Shown: piece after piece, positions 43,549-52,384 of the stretch
Numbering within the stretch: the stretch's first letter is position 1
How the letters are laid out: each line of letters begins with the position of its first letter
Source: Candidatus Opimibacter skivensis
GTDB taxonomy: Bacteria; Bacteroidota; Bacteroidia; Chitinophagales; Saprospiraceae
Direction of reading: 5' to 3'
Assembly: GCA_016722045.1 (NCBI GenBank)
Contig: JADKGY010000001.1
Coordinates: forward strand, 1,178,001 to 1,242,000
Length of the DNA: 64,000 nucleotides
Notes under the pieces: generated by a model
What the model saw: the letters and a program-made list of their open reading frames with translations, nothing else
What the model was told of the DNA's origin: nothing
Databases searched by the model: none
Program-made: the position numbers and the translations under genes

Positions 43549-46155
43549 ATGAATCCTTATCAGACAACTCATTTCGCCACCATGGACAATTCAACTGACA
43601 CCATTCTGACTCCAGATCAGCGCCTCCGTGTTTTTGTCAGCTCTACATTGCAGGAACTGGCTGAAGAAAGAATAGCTGTGAAAAAATCAATCCAGAATAT
43701 TCAGCTCATACCGGTAATGTTTGAGTTGGGTGCACGTCCTCATGCTCCACGCAATCTGTACCGCGAATACCTGTCGCAAAGCCAGATTTTCGTAGGTATT
43801 TATTGGGATAGCTATGGTTGGGTAGCCCCTGAAGAAACCATCTCCGGTCTGGAAGATGAATACAATCGTTCAGGCAATATGCCAAAACTGATCTACATCA
43901 AAAAAAGCAGTGGTCGTCGCGATGACAGGCTTACTGAACTGATCGAACGTATTCAGAAAGATGACAAAGTATCTTATAAAGTATTTACAAATGCTGAAGA
44001 ACTTGGTCACCTGATCATCAATGATCTTGCCATTTTGCTGACTGAACGCTTTAATCTGACGATTCAGAATAAAATATCGGAAGCATCATTTAAATCCTTC
44101 AATTCCATTCCATCTGTTCCAAACATACTTGTCGGTCGCGAAAAAAATATAGAGGAAATTATAGCACTGCTTGACGACTCATCTATTCGATTACTGACAT
44201 TGACCGGACCCGGTGGAATCGGCAAAACAAGATTGTCGATTGAAACAGCCAGACGATTACAACATAATTTTCGTGATGGTGCTGCATTCATTCCTTTGGC
44301 TCCGGTAAAAGATCATATGCTTATAGCTGAAACGATTTGTTATGCACTAGGGATCAAGATCTCAGGTGGAAATATCCTGGAAAGTCTGAAACTATTCCTT
44401 CAGGATAAAAATTTTTTACTCGTGCTTGACAATTTTGAACAAGTCATCCAGGCATCATCTATCGTTGATGATCTCTTAAGTTCAACACCCGGATTAAAAA
44501 TACTGGTGACAAGTCGTGAACGACTATCGCTTTCATTCGAATATCTCTATGCTGTACCTCCATTACCGGATTCGTTTACGAATCAAAACATGAAGGGAGC
44601 TGAGTATCCTGCTGCAATCAAATTATTTATTAACAGGGCTAAAGCTATCCAACCATCGTTCAATGTAAATGATCAGAATATTGATATCATCTTCAATATC
44701 TGCCATCGTCTCGAGGGATTGCCCCTGGCTATTGAACTTGCAGCCGGTCAGATCAATTTATTCAGTCCTGCGCTTCTACTCCATAAACTGGATCGCAGAC
44801 TCGATGTGCTGAAAGGAAATTACAGGGATATTCCAGATCGCCAGAAGACTATACGCAATACTATAGAATGGAGTTTTGACTTATTGACACCTGCTGAACA
44901 AAACCTGCTATTACACATCAGTCTGTACAATGCAGGATGCTTACTCTCCACATTAGAAGTAGTCGGGACTGAATATGGTGAAGACGTATATTGGTTACTG
45001 GAGTCGCTGATCAACAAAAGCCTGTTGATGAAACAAGACGAAGAATTTCAGGTCCGATTTCAGATATTGGAAACCGTGCGTGATTTTGCGCTGGAAAAAT
45101 TGAATGCACTAAATCTTCTGGACAGCTTCAAACAAAAACAAGCCGATTATTATCATGTCTCTTTACGAGATCTAAAGCTTCAGAAAAACAAAATCGATCA
45201 AACTGAAATCCTGAAATGTCTTGAGAAAGAACATATCAATATTCGTCAGGCGCTTGAATTTCTGATGCAGAAAAAAGATTTGGTCAAAATCGTTGAGATA
45301 TCCTGGTGTCTATGGTTGTTTTGGTGGGTCAATGCGCATACGAAAGAAGGATATACCTGGTTGAAAAAGGTATGGGATCTCTACCCGGAATATAAAGATG
45401 GATTTGATGATCATACCTTTTCGATCCTGGTGGCTAACGTAGGGATTATGTCCTTTTTACAAAGAGACTTCAACACGTTTGGTGAGTCACTGGGTCAACA
45501 CCTGACACTGATTCAGCAACAGGATGATGACGAGCTTATCGCTACCGCTTCACTGATAACAGGAGTCGTCAAGACCATAGTTAAAGAATACCAGATAGCG
45601 GATGTTTTATTAAATACCAGTCTTGACCGGTTTAAAAAAATAGGTCTCACCACGGGCATTAGTCTTGTGCTCAGTGCCCTGGGCCGAAATGCTATTTATC
45701 ATGGCAATCAGATCGCTAAAGCAAAAGAATATTATAAAGAAAGCATGGCCCTGGCAAAACAGGATAAAAATGAAATATCGGTCATCATCTGTTTATCCGG
45801 ATTTGCATTGTGTGAAGTCATGGAGAAAAACTCAGATGCCAAAAACTATATCAGAGAAAGTATCCTATTGAGTCAGAGTCTACATTTCTATGAAGCGCTG
45901 GCATGGTCGATCGAAATCGGTGCACTGGTCGCCATCAATGAAAACAAATTGATTCATGCCCTGACCATGATGGGGGCTGTAGACCAGCTGAGAAAATCAA
46001 CACAGCTTCCGGTATGGGATGATCTTGAGGCCATCATACTTGATGCAAAACATCAGCTTGAACAGCAAATGGATCCGGAAGTATTTACATCCGCCTGGAA
46101 CGAAGGTGCTGCAATGAGTGTGGATAAAATGGTAACTTATACGATGGAAGCCTAA
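43549..46155 (+). CDS. DUF4062-STAND ATPase with C-terminal TPR-like repeats
   Basis: An 868-residue protein. Residues about 25-125 are a DUF4062 domain (RLRVFVSSTLQELAEER; IFVGIYWDSYGWV; GLEDEYN). A STAND/NB-ARC ATPase follows (about 195-500): Walker A G220PGGIGKT227, Walker B LLVLDNFE (D294), LVTSRERL and the GLPLAIELAAG motif. The rest is a winged helix and helical TPR-like repeats (about 560-860). STAND proteins are switchable sensors: the C-terminal repeats detect a ligand and the N-terminal domain acts. DUF4062-led STANDs have been grouped with bacterial conflict proteins; a defence role here is inference. No helix-turn-helix effector is present. The ATG at 43582 is an alternative start. 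Confidence 0.88.
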   Translation: MNPYQTTHFATMDNSTDTILTPDQRLRVFVSSTLQELAEERIAVKKSIQNIQLIPVMFELGARPHAPRNLYREYLSQSQIFVGIYWDSYGWVAPEETISGLEDEYNRSGNMPKLIYIKKSSGRRDDRLTELIERIQKDDKVSYKVFTNAEELGHLIINDLAILLTERFNLTIQNKISEASFKSFNSIPSVPNILVGREKNIEEIIALLDDSSIRLLTLTGPGGIGKTRLSIETARRLQHNFRDGAAFIPLAPVKDHMLIAETICYALGIKISGGNILESLKLFLQDKNFLLVLDNFEQVIQASSIVDDLLSSTPGLKILVTSRERLSLSFEYLYAVPPLPDSFTNQNMKGAEYPAAIKLFINRAKAIQPSFNVNDQNIDIIFNICHRLEGLPLAIELAAGQINLFSPALLLHKLDRRLDVLKGNYRDIPDRQKTIRNTIEWSFDLLTPAEQNLLLHISLYNAGCLLSTLEVVGTEYGEDVYWLLESLINKSLLMKQDEEFQVRFQILETVRDFALEKLNALNLLDSFKQKQADYYHVSLRDLKLQKNKIDQTEILKCLEKEHINIRQALEFLMQKKDLVKIVEISWCLWLFWWVNAHTKEGYTWLKKVWDLYPEYKDGFDDHTFSILVANVGIMSFLQRDFNTFGESLGQHLTLIQQQDDDELIATASLITGVVKTIVKEYQIADVLLNTSLDRFKKIGLTTGISLVLSALGRNAIYHGNQIAKAKEYYKESMALAKQDKNEISVIICLSGFALCEVMEKNSDAKNYIRESILLSQSLHFYEALAWSIEIGALVAINENKLIHALTMMGAVDQLRKSTQLPVWDDLEAIILDAKHQLEQQMDPEVFTSAWNEGAAMSVDKMVTYTMEA

Positions 46156-46237
46156 TTAACTACTTTAAATTTATTATAAACGCAAGTCGAAATCGCTTAT
46201 ACAATTAGATTAAATCCCAAGTCGACAGATTTTTATT

Positions 46238-46325
46238 CAACGCCTCCTGCGTTGGAAATTCTTCTCCATCATTAATCCACGGGTTGCAACCCTCGGCTAT
46301 TAATGTGTGATCCCATCAGGATCAA
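46238..46325. repeat. Composite REP-like element with three small stem-loops
   Basis: CAACGC-CTCCT-GCGTTG (46238-46254), then GGGTTGCAACCC (46281-46292), then GATCC-CATCA-GGATC (about 46309-46323). This chain of palindromes is typical of REP-type repeats. It is the only feature seen in 46156-46508. Confidence 0.65.
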
Positions 46326-46508
46326 AAGTGTATTGTCAGAATTTATCAACAGGATACTTTAATAACTGGTATTTGATATTACATCATCTTTTATTTGAGA
46401 TTCGAATCATCTGACAAAAGCTATCTCTCTTCCCAACCCCTCATTTGGTTGCCTAAGAAAACCGGAATTTACCAGGTAATACTATTTCGGATGAGAGAAC
46501 AGGCCGCC

Positions 46509-46988
46509 TTATCGACTGAAAAACGAAAAATGAAGCGCTCTAAGGGAAGCATAAAAACCTATCGTGATCAATGCCAATCTCAGGAAGTCAGCCTTGATCC
46601 AGGTCGATACATACTGATGGACTCGCAATGGATCAAGTGAACCGGTATTGTCATCAAACAAATACTGATTGATCGGTGTAAAATAATGGAGCGTAACGAA
46701 ATCGATCAGAATATCCATGACAAGCGATATGGTTAAAAGAACCAACATGGGATTACCTTTTCTGAAGAAAACGACGAAACAGATGATAGAGAGCGCTGTT
46801 GAAATGGGCATGATGACCCTGTAAAAATCAATGGGGTTAGTGTTATGAAAAAAGCTATTGAACAATGTAATGTCTTCAATGCTTCCGGAGCGCCAGTTTG
46901 GCAAAATGATAAAAAGATCAAACATATGCCCTGCGAAATACGCTGCGAACACAAGGGCATTGCACCAAAGAAGGTATTGAAACTTCAT
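46509..46988 (-). CDS. Four-helix membrane protein of unknown function
   Basis: 159 residues from ATG at 46988 (MKFQYLLWCNALVFAAYFAGHMFDL). Four hydrophobic segments are seen (about 5-25, 62-80, 85-105, 135-152) with a polar loop after helix 1 holding LPNWRSGSIEDI. The layout resembles DUF1772-like membrane proteins but is not certain. The frame is open to 47081, but a terminator hairpin abuts that end, which supports the shorter start. Confidence 0.65.
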   Translation of the reverse strand: MKFQYLLWCNALVFAAYFAGHMFDLFIILPNWRSGSIEDITLFNSFFHNTNPIDFYRVIMPISTALSIICFVVFFRKGNPMLVLLTISLVMDILIDFVTLHYFTPINQYLFDDNTGSLDPLRVHQYVSTWIKADFLRLALITIGFYASLRALHFSFFSR

Positions 46989-47081
46989 TACTGAAAGTTC
47001 ATGGTCATGTGATAAGCACTGTTGCTCCAAACCCGGAGCGAATAGCGAAGCATAAATAATAAACCAAAAACTGTTCCACAT

Positions 47082-47113
47082 AAAAAAACCGGAACTGATG
47101 CTCCGGTTTTTTT
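47082..47113 (-). terminator. Rho-independent terminator after the secreted protein at 47144
   Basis: A seven-A run and CCGGA pair perfectly with TCCGG and a seven-T run around an 8-nt loop: a 12-bp stem that is A/T-symmetric and could stop transcription on both strands. It lies 31 nt after the minus-strand stop at 47144. Confidence 0.85.
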
Positions 47114-47143
47114 AAAATATACAGTAAAATTTTATTTGTCGAA

Positions 47144-47890
47144 TTAATCACTGCTCAATTCAGGTTTGAATACATTGAGTACGTCATATGTCTTGGTCCT
47201 GTCCAAAGCAATATCAAGTTCATCGACCAGTTTTTGATATGAACCGACACCATGTACATCTTCAAAATCTTTTTGGAACGTATTCGGCTCGTCTAAAAAA
47301 GACCAATTAGCCATTCCTATTTCTGCCGCAATGTGAGGCCCCTGAGAAGCACCATATCTCGTGTAGACAGTATAGGCGGCTTGAATATTTTTAGCCTTAT
47401 AGACTTCAGAGATCGATTTGAGTACATCTTTCATTCTGTCCATTTCCCCGGGCTTAACCGTGAAAAATCTGAGCCTTGATTTGGTGAAATTCATAGAGCC
47501 GGCCGGAGCATAGGTTATTTCTTTGTATTCTCTCCAGAAAGCCGCATCACTGACCGATTCAACATATGGAATCACATTCTTCTGCCAGTCAGCATCATGG
47601 TCTGTACCGGATGGGCGACCTTCAATCTGACTTAGTGTAACAGGCCCCATGACCAATGTGTAATCACCGGTTCCAGGTCCGGATATTGTTCTCATAACCC
47701 CAATTTTATAAGGGTTTGCAGTATGAAATTTTTTGTTGTGCGCAGCTAGTCCTTTTTCGAGCATGTCACGCATGCCTAACTTAGGTGTATAAGAGGCTAC
47801 TTCCCATTGGTTGTAATCGGTTTGAGCAAAGACGGACATGGAATACCATGTCAGCAGGCAAAATGTAATCAGTAGGTTTTTCATTTTCAT
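47144..47890 (-). CDS. Secreted protein of unknown function, possible duplicated ferredoxin-like fold
   Basis: 248 residues from ATG at 47890 (MKMKNLLITFCLLTWYSMSVFAQ, signal peptide). The mature part looks like two halves of similar design, each starting with a strand and a helix (VASYTPKLGMRDMLEKGLAAHNKK and FFTVKPGEMDRMKDVLKSISEVYK). This recalls antibiotic-biosynthesis-monooxygenase or NIPSNAP-type folds, but the match is by eye only. The longer frame to 47938 adds a polar Asn-rich stretch before the signal and is unlikely. Confidence 0.6.
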   Translation of the reverse strand: MKMKNLLITFCLLTWYSMSVFAQTDYNQWEVASYTPKLGMRDMLEKGLAAHNKKFHTANPYKIGVMRTISGPGTGDYTLVMGPVTLSQIEGRPSGTDHDADWQKNVIPYVESVSDAAFWREYKEITYAPAGSMNFTKSRLRFFTVKPGEMDRMKDVLKSISEVYKAKNIQAAYTVYTRYGASQGPHIAAEIGMANWSFLDEPNTFQKDFEDVHGVGSYQKLVDELDIALDRTKTYDVLNVFKPELSSD

Positions 47891-48049
47891 ACTATTTTGG
47901 TTGTTAAAAAATATGTTTTGTTTATTAAAATTGGTCATCGTAAAAATAGATACGGCAGTGATATCTGCCTATCACATCTTGATGTGATGACAATGTCGAA
48001 ATGAATTGGTATTCAACGCACCCGAAGTTATCAAATATAGAATAATTGT

Positions 48050-48721
48050 TTATGATGCACCTGCCTTATTAATATCCAGACTTTCAAGGACAGATGTTGA
48101 ATAACCATTTGTACAAACCTTAATCATGGCTTTGCCAAGAGTTATCGTATCGGTCACATATTTCGGCATACGTTTGAAAATAAAGGCAATGGGCTTCGTC
48201 ACCGTGTAAAAGAAATTATACCACCCGGTTCTTGATCGGATACCTCGCTTTGGAAGAATAAGCCCGGGCCTGAACATATAGGCTTTCTTAAATCCAAGCT
48301 TCAACAGATCATTTTCGGTTCTGCCTTTTACACGGGCCCACATTTGCCTTCCTTTCTCTGTGCTGTCTGTTCCGGCTCCTGATACAAAACAAAATGTCAT
48401 ATCCGGATTTACAGACAAAGCTGCTTCTGCAAATACCATTGTCAGATCATGCATGATATGCGTATAATGTTCCTCACTAGCGCCCACTGAAGTGATGCCC
48501 ATACAATAGAAGCAGGCATTGTATCCTTTCAGATTCCACTTGGATTCGGGATCTACAAGATTCTGTATAAGCACCTCTTTCATTTTCGGATGCTTTATAT
48601 CTATCGGGCTCCGATTGACCACCAATACAGATTCCACATCAGGACTATCAAGGCATTCAAGCAGAACACCTTTTCCTACCATGCCCGTCGAACCGGTGAT
48701 AATGACGTTGAGTTTTTCCAT
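48050..48721 (-). CDS. NAD(P)-binding Rossmann-fold protein (HTATIP2/NmrA-like)
   Basis: A 223-residue cytoplasmic protein with an N-terminal nucleotide-binding motif (VIITGSTGMVGKGVLLECL, GxTGxxG at about 10-16) and a central FCFVSGAGTDSTEKGRQMWARVKGRTENDLL block seen in HTATIP2-like epimerase/reductase relatives. The Ser-Tyr-Lys triad is replaced in this group. Substrate unknown. It stands alone, with REP-like repeats before its start. Confidence 0.82.
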   Translation of the reverse strand: MEKLNVIITGSTGMVGKGVLLECLDSPDVESVLVVNRSPIDIKHPKMKEVLIQNLVDPESKWNLKGYNACFYCMGITSVGASEEHYTHIMHDLTMVFAEAALSVNPDMTFCFVSGAGTDSTEKGRQMWARVKGRTENDLLKLGFKKAYMFRPGLILPKRGIRSRTGWYNFFYTVTKPIAFIFKRMPKYVTDTITLGKAMIKVCTNGYSTSVLESLDINKAGAS

Positions 48722-48765
48722 GAAGCAATTTAGGAAGAAATTGCTTTATGCAAATCTGTAGTCTT

Positions 48766-48846
48766 AGACAAGGGCTAGTTCTTTCTTTGTAACTCAGACA
48801 GGGGCAAGCCCTGCATGTTTATGTCAGACAGGGGCAAGCCCTGTCA
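48766..48846. repeat. REP-like palindromes with 30-bp period
   Basis: CAGACAGGGGCAAGCCCTG at 48797-48815 and again from 48827, preceded by a worn copy near 48766. Each is a palindrome (CAGGG/CCCTG around GCAAG). It lies between two minus-strand genes. Confidence 0.75.
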
Positions 48847-48931
48847 ATGCAATTTCAAAACGCACGTCTCACGTTTTGCTGTTTATCCTAGGTAGAGCAG
48901 GACCTGCCGCTGCAACTGCCGCTGCAACTCT

Positions 48932-51385
48932 TTACTTCTGCTTCACCCGTTCTCTCTCCTCTTCTGCACCAGATCTATGCTCTCCGATGGATTTCACTTT
49001 TTGATTTCCAAAATTCTGTGTAAAGCTGATTTTAATGGTGGGTTGACTGAATCGAAGACTTGCTCTGAAATATTGATTTTGTTCGGGAAGATCAGATATG
49101 CCGCTGAATTTTTGGGTATTAAATACGTCATCATATCCAACTCTGAGCGTACCTCCATTGTCTCCAAATTTCTTTTGCAGCCCAACATTAATAGCACCGT
49201 AGCCTTTAATTTTGACAACACCAAAGAGACCGCCACTTCCATAATAACCTGTGGCTTCAAAAGTAAAATTCGAAGGAAGCGTTATCGTCTGTGTTGAAAA
49301 CAAACCAAATCCTGCAAAATCAAATTTGGTCAATTTTCCATCAAAATATTTTCGTGTTTGTTGTGTGCCTCCTATAATGTTATAAGACATATTCCACCAT
49401 TTCACCGGTGTGATTGGAAGCGTAAGCGTAAAGTTGAGTGTTTTTGTATCTTTTAAATTTTCTGCAAATAAAAGCTCCTTATTTGTCCCGGGGATGACAC
49501 TGCTTTGAAATTGTGCAATGGAACTATCTTCCACACTGTACTCTACAGAAAACAAAATGGATTTGTGACGTAAACCAAGTTTGAAGTTATCAGATGTGGC
49601 AGGCTGTAATGCAGGATTGCCTGAAAAGAAAGTTGAAGGATCGAGAAAAATAATAAACGGAGCCATATCATCAAATGTGGGACGTGTGATCCGCTTACTA
49701 TACGCAAGATTCATTGAATTATTTTCATTGAAATCTCTTGAAAGAAATACACTTGGAAACCATTTTCCAAATTGCCTGTCTACTATATTGGGTTGCTCTT
49801 CAGAACCCAGATTAGAATTGGTGTTTTCGTACCTGAGACCTGCTTTCAATGTGACCTTGGCCACTAAAGGGGTTTCTATCGAGGCATAACCTGCAAATAT
49901 TTTTTCATTGAGATCATACTTAGCAGTGAGTGTATCCTCTGCAACCCATTCTGAAGCCTTTTTATAATCAACACCTACATCATTTGAAAAATGTGAGATT
50001 GTACCCTTTACTCCGGTTTCAAGTTTCATTTTCTTTCCGATACCAGTAATATAATCCAGTTTTCCTACTTTAATATTGATTGGCGTCAGCTTGTGTGCAC
50101 GCGATTCATCCGAAAAAAGAAAATTTCCTTCACCATCCGAATAATTGTTGACATACTCAGTTGGATTATTATCCTTGTAGGCGAGTATATTGCCATCGAA
50201 TGTCAATTGATGTCCTTCAGCGAAAGTGTGCTGAAAATTTAGATTACCACCGATATGCTTCCATTGATTTAATTCATGGTTATTGATCAGGATTGAAGTA
50301 TCAAGATGACCATTGCGCGAAACGAAAGATGTATTTACAGCATCCATTAGCCATTTGGTATCATAGCCATCCACAAGCAAGCCGAGTACATTTTTTTTGT
50401 CAAGCTGATAATCAAAACCTATCCGTGCATTGTGGTTATTTGTTCCGGGATCACGTACACTCCTTGTGTCTGTCTCCAGGATATCACCTCCTAAACCAAT
50501 CCTTCTGTAAAATGCAAATATCTGTTCGGCAGCATCTCTTGAATAGCTATAATCGCCATACAGATTCATTTTCCCCTGACGGTAATTGAAATTAAGATTA
50601 CCGTTTAGCTGTTCGCCTTTTCCATAGCCTACACTAGCTCCATACGAACCATTCAATCCATTGTCAAGACTCTTTTTCAGGACAATATTGATATAGCCTG
50701 CATTTCCTTCAGCATCGAACCCGGCAGGTGGTGTTGTGATCACTTCGATTTTTTCAATATTATCAGAACTCATCCCGGCCAGTAATCTGACGACAGCATC
50801 TGCAGGCATGTAATTGATACGGCCATTGATCATGACGACGACACCGCTTTTTCCACTTATGGAAAGTGTATTGCTTTGATGATTGACGACAACGCCTGGA
50901 GTTCGTTCAAGAACTTCGAGGGCATTCGTTCCTGACGAGGTGATACTATTCGCTACATTGACGACCAGGCGATCGATCTTTTGCTCGAAAAGAGGCTTCT
51001 TAGCCACGACTTCTACTGCATTCATTAAGACCGCATCTTCTTTCAATGTAATCACACCAAAATCTTTTGTTGGAGTGCCTCCATTTAAGGAGAAGGATTC
51101 GCTGTACTGATCTAAAAATCCGATCATCGCTACGCGAAGCATATAGGTACCCGAAGCCACATTATTAATTTCAAAATGGCCGTTATCGTCTGCTACCCCA
51201 CCTCGTATAAGTGTGCTGTCGCTTGATGAAAGCAATAAGACATTTGCATATGCAACATCCTGATTCTTATCATCTTTGATAGTTCCTGTCAGGTTAGACT
51301 GGGCGGAGAGCATATTCATGCTGAGGATCAGCAGTACTGTCAGTAAATTCGGAATCTTCATAAATTTAGCGAGGAGGCTTTTCAT
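48932..51385 (-). CDS. Outer-membrane beta-barrel receptor with carboxypeptidase-regulatory and plug domains
   Basis: An 817-residue protein with a signal peptide (about 1-28, MLSAQ). Residues about 30-110 are a CarboxypepD_reg-like domain (LTGTIKDDKNQDVAYANVLLL). A TonB plug-like domain follows (about 115-215: VEVVAKKPLFEQKIDRLVVNV; NALEVLERTPGVVV), then a long barrel of the OMP_b-brl_3 type. These are TonB-dependent-receptor relatives; cargo is unknown. No SusD-like partner is adjacent. A TATTTTCG box lies just upstream of the start. Confidence 0.9.
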   Translation of the reverse strand: MKSLLAKFMKIPNLLTVLLILSMNMLSAQSNLTGTIKDDKNQDVAYANVLLLSSSDSTLIRGGVADDNGHFEINNVASGTYMLRVAMIGFLDQYSESFSLNGGTPTKDFGVITLKEDAVLMNAVEVVAKKPLFEQKIDRLVVNVANSITSSGTNALEVLERTPGVVVNHQSNTLSISGKSGVVVMINGRINYMPADAVVRLLAGMSSDNIEKIEVITTPPAGFDAEGNAGYINIVLKKSLDNGLNGSYGASVGYGKGEQLNGNLNFNYRQGKMNLYGDYSYSRDAAEQIFAFYRRIGLGGDILETDTRSVRDPGTNNHNARIGFDYQLDKKNVLGLLVDGYDTKWLMDAVNTSFVSRNGHLDTSILINNHELNQWKHIGGNLNFQHTFAEGHQLTFDGNILAYKDNNPTEYVNNYSDGEGNFLFSDESRAHKLTPINIKVGKLDYITGIGKKMKLETGVKGTISHFSNDVGVDYKKASEWVAEDTLTAKYDLNEKIFAGYASIETPLVAKVTLKAGLRYENTNSNLGSEEQPNIVDRQFGKWFPSVFLSRDFNENNSMNLAYSKRITRPTFDDMAPFIIFLDPSTFFSGNPALQPATSDNFKLGLRHKSILFSVEYSVEDSSIAQFQSSVIPGTNKELLFAENLKDTKTLNFTLTLPITPVKWWNMSYNIIGGTQQTRKYFDGKLTKFDFAGFGLFSTQTITLPSNFTFEATGYYGSGGLFGVVKIKGYGAINVGLQKKFGDNGGTLRVGYDDVFNTQKFSGISDLPEQNQYFRASLRFSQPTIKISFTQNFGNQKVKSIGEHRSGAEEERERVKQK

Positions 51386-51389
51386 CCGG

Positions 51390-51397
51390 CGAAAATA
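51390..51397 (-). promoter_or_regulatory. Possible -7 box TATTTTCG for the receptor gene
   Basis: One mismatch to TAnnTTTG on the minus strand, 4 nt before the ATG at 51385. Confidence 0.4.
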
Positions 51398-51555
51398 GAA
51401 TTAAATATCAGTCTGCAGTCTAAAATGCCACCAATGAATAGTCTGAAGGTATGAGGATAGGAAAATTTTCGATAGAGGTTCGATATCAGCTATACTGTTA
51501 CAAAATGTAATGGATAGAACCACTGAATGACCAGGCATTGATTAAATAGCCTTTG

Positions 51556-51759
51556 TTACTTAATTTTATCCGAACCTACTTTAGGTTCAATAGGCAAGTA
51601 TTTCAATAAATCTTCACCTGAGATAATTTTAATGCCTTCATCTGTGCTGATGACCATAGACTGGAAGTTTCTGTATTTATATAATATCATTCGTTCAATG
51701 GCTATTTTCATACCCCGCACCCACTTAACTTCAAAGTCATCTTGTAGTTTAGCTTCCAT
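51556..51759 (-). CDS. Small protein coupled to the zeta-like kinase (possible antitoxin)
   Basis: 67 residues from ATG 51759: MEAKLQDDFEVKWVRGMKIAIERMILYKYRNFQSMVIS. It is soluble with no signal peptide. Its ATG follows the zeta-like stop by one base (TAA T ATG), so the pair is translationally coupled. Size and arrangement fit an antitoxin, but the sequence matches no antitoxin family I know. The longer frame to 51795 overlaps the zeta-like gene. Confidence 0.65.
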   Translation of the reverse strand: MEAKLQDDFEVKWVRGMKIAIERMILYKYRNFQSMVISTDEGIKIISGEDLLKYLPIEPKVGSDKIK

Positions 51760-51760
51760 A

Positions 51761-52333
51761 TTATTGGTTTTTAAATGCCTGGAAAAGATTTTCATTATAA
51801 ATTGTCAATTGTCCATCATTGAATTTCGAGATGATTTCAAAATGAGTATTTGAATTATCTATTATCAACCATGAATTAACAAGTTCCTGATACGTGTTTT
51901 TAAAATTACGAATTCCTCTGGCATATCTCCTTGTGATGGTTTCATTAGAAATGTTATGACCGCCTTCACTTACTCTTTCTGCCACTCTATCCAGTGCTAA
52001 TTGAACAGTATTTAACCAAAAGACGACGATGCAAATCCGATAATTGAATTGTTTAGCTTTCGTGATGATCTCCACAAGTCCTTTGGACGATAATGTAGTC
52101 TCAAAACCAAAATCGACCTCCTCTTCTAAAAGAAAATGGATTCGCTCCAACATAATTTTACCTGACGTTATAGCTACACTCTCCGGATTGAACGGAGAAA
52201 TACCTTTTGCAATTTCATCAGCATTGATAAATTCTCTGCATCCCAATAATTCAGGTAAAACTACAAATGAAGCAGTTGTTTTGCCTGCTCCATTGCATCC
52301 TGCAATAATGTAAAGGTTAGGCTGATTTGACAT
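51761..52333 (-). CDS. Zeta-toxin-like P-loop kinase
   Basis: 190 residues from ATG 52333 (MSNQPNLYIIAGCNGAGKTT). Walker A is G12CNGAGKT19. The family features are INADEIAKGISPF (substrate-binding Asp/Glu), RIHFLLEEEVDFGFETTLSS and a late Arg-rich region (ETITRRYARGIRNF). Zeta toxins phosphorylate UDP-N-acetylglucosamine and block cell-wall synthesis; related kinases of this shape in Bacteroidota have unknown targets. TTG at 52342 is rejected as start because it lies inside the TACTTTTG promoter box. Confidence 0.85.
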   Translation of the reverse strand: MSNQPNLYIIAGCNGAGKTTASFVVLPELLGCREFINADEIAKGISPFNPESVAITSGKIMLERIHFLLEEEVDFGFETTLSSKGLVEIITKAKQFNYRICIVVFWLNTVQLALDRVAERVSEGGHNISNETITRRYARGIRNFKNTYQELVNSWLIIDNSNTHFEIISKFNDGQLTIYNENLFQAFKNQ

Positions 52334-52339
52334 TTGCAA

Positions 52340-52370
52340 CAAAAGTAATGGAATAAGACGTAGAAATCAA
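52340..52370 (-). promoter_or_regulatory. Promoter of the zeta-like gene: TTG, 20-nt spacer, TACTTTTG
   Basis: On the minus strand the -33 TTG (52370-52368) and the -7 box TACTTTTG (52347-52340) are 20 nt apart. The ATG follows the box by 6 nt. This is the best full promoter in the window. Confidence 0.65.
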
Positions 52371-52384
52371 TTTGGTTGCCTGTC

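Noticed and set aside
46395..46640. 81-residue plus-strand ORF after the STAND gene
   Set aside because: It overlaps the minus-strand membrane protein, has no family features, and lies partly over the region after the REP-like repeat.
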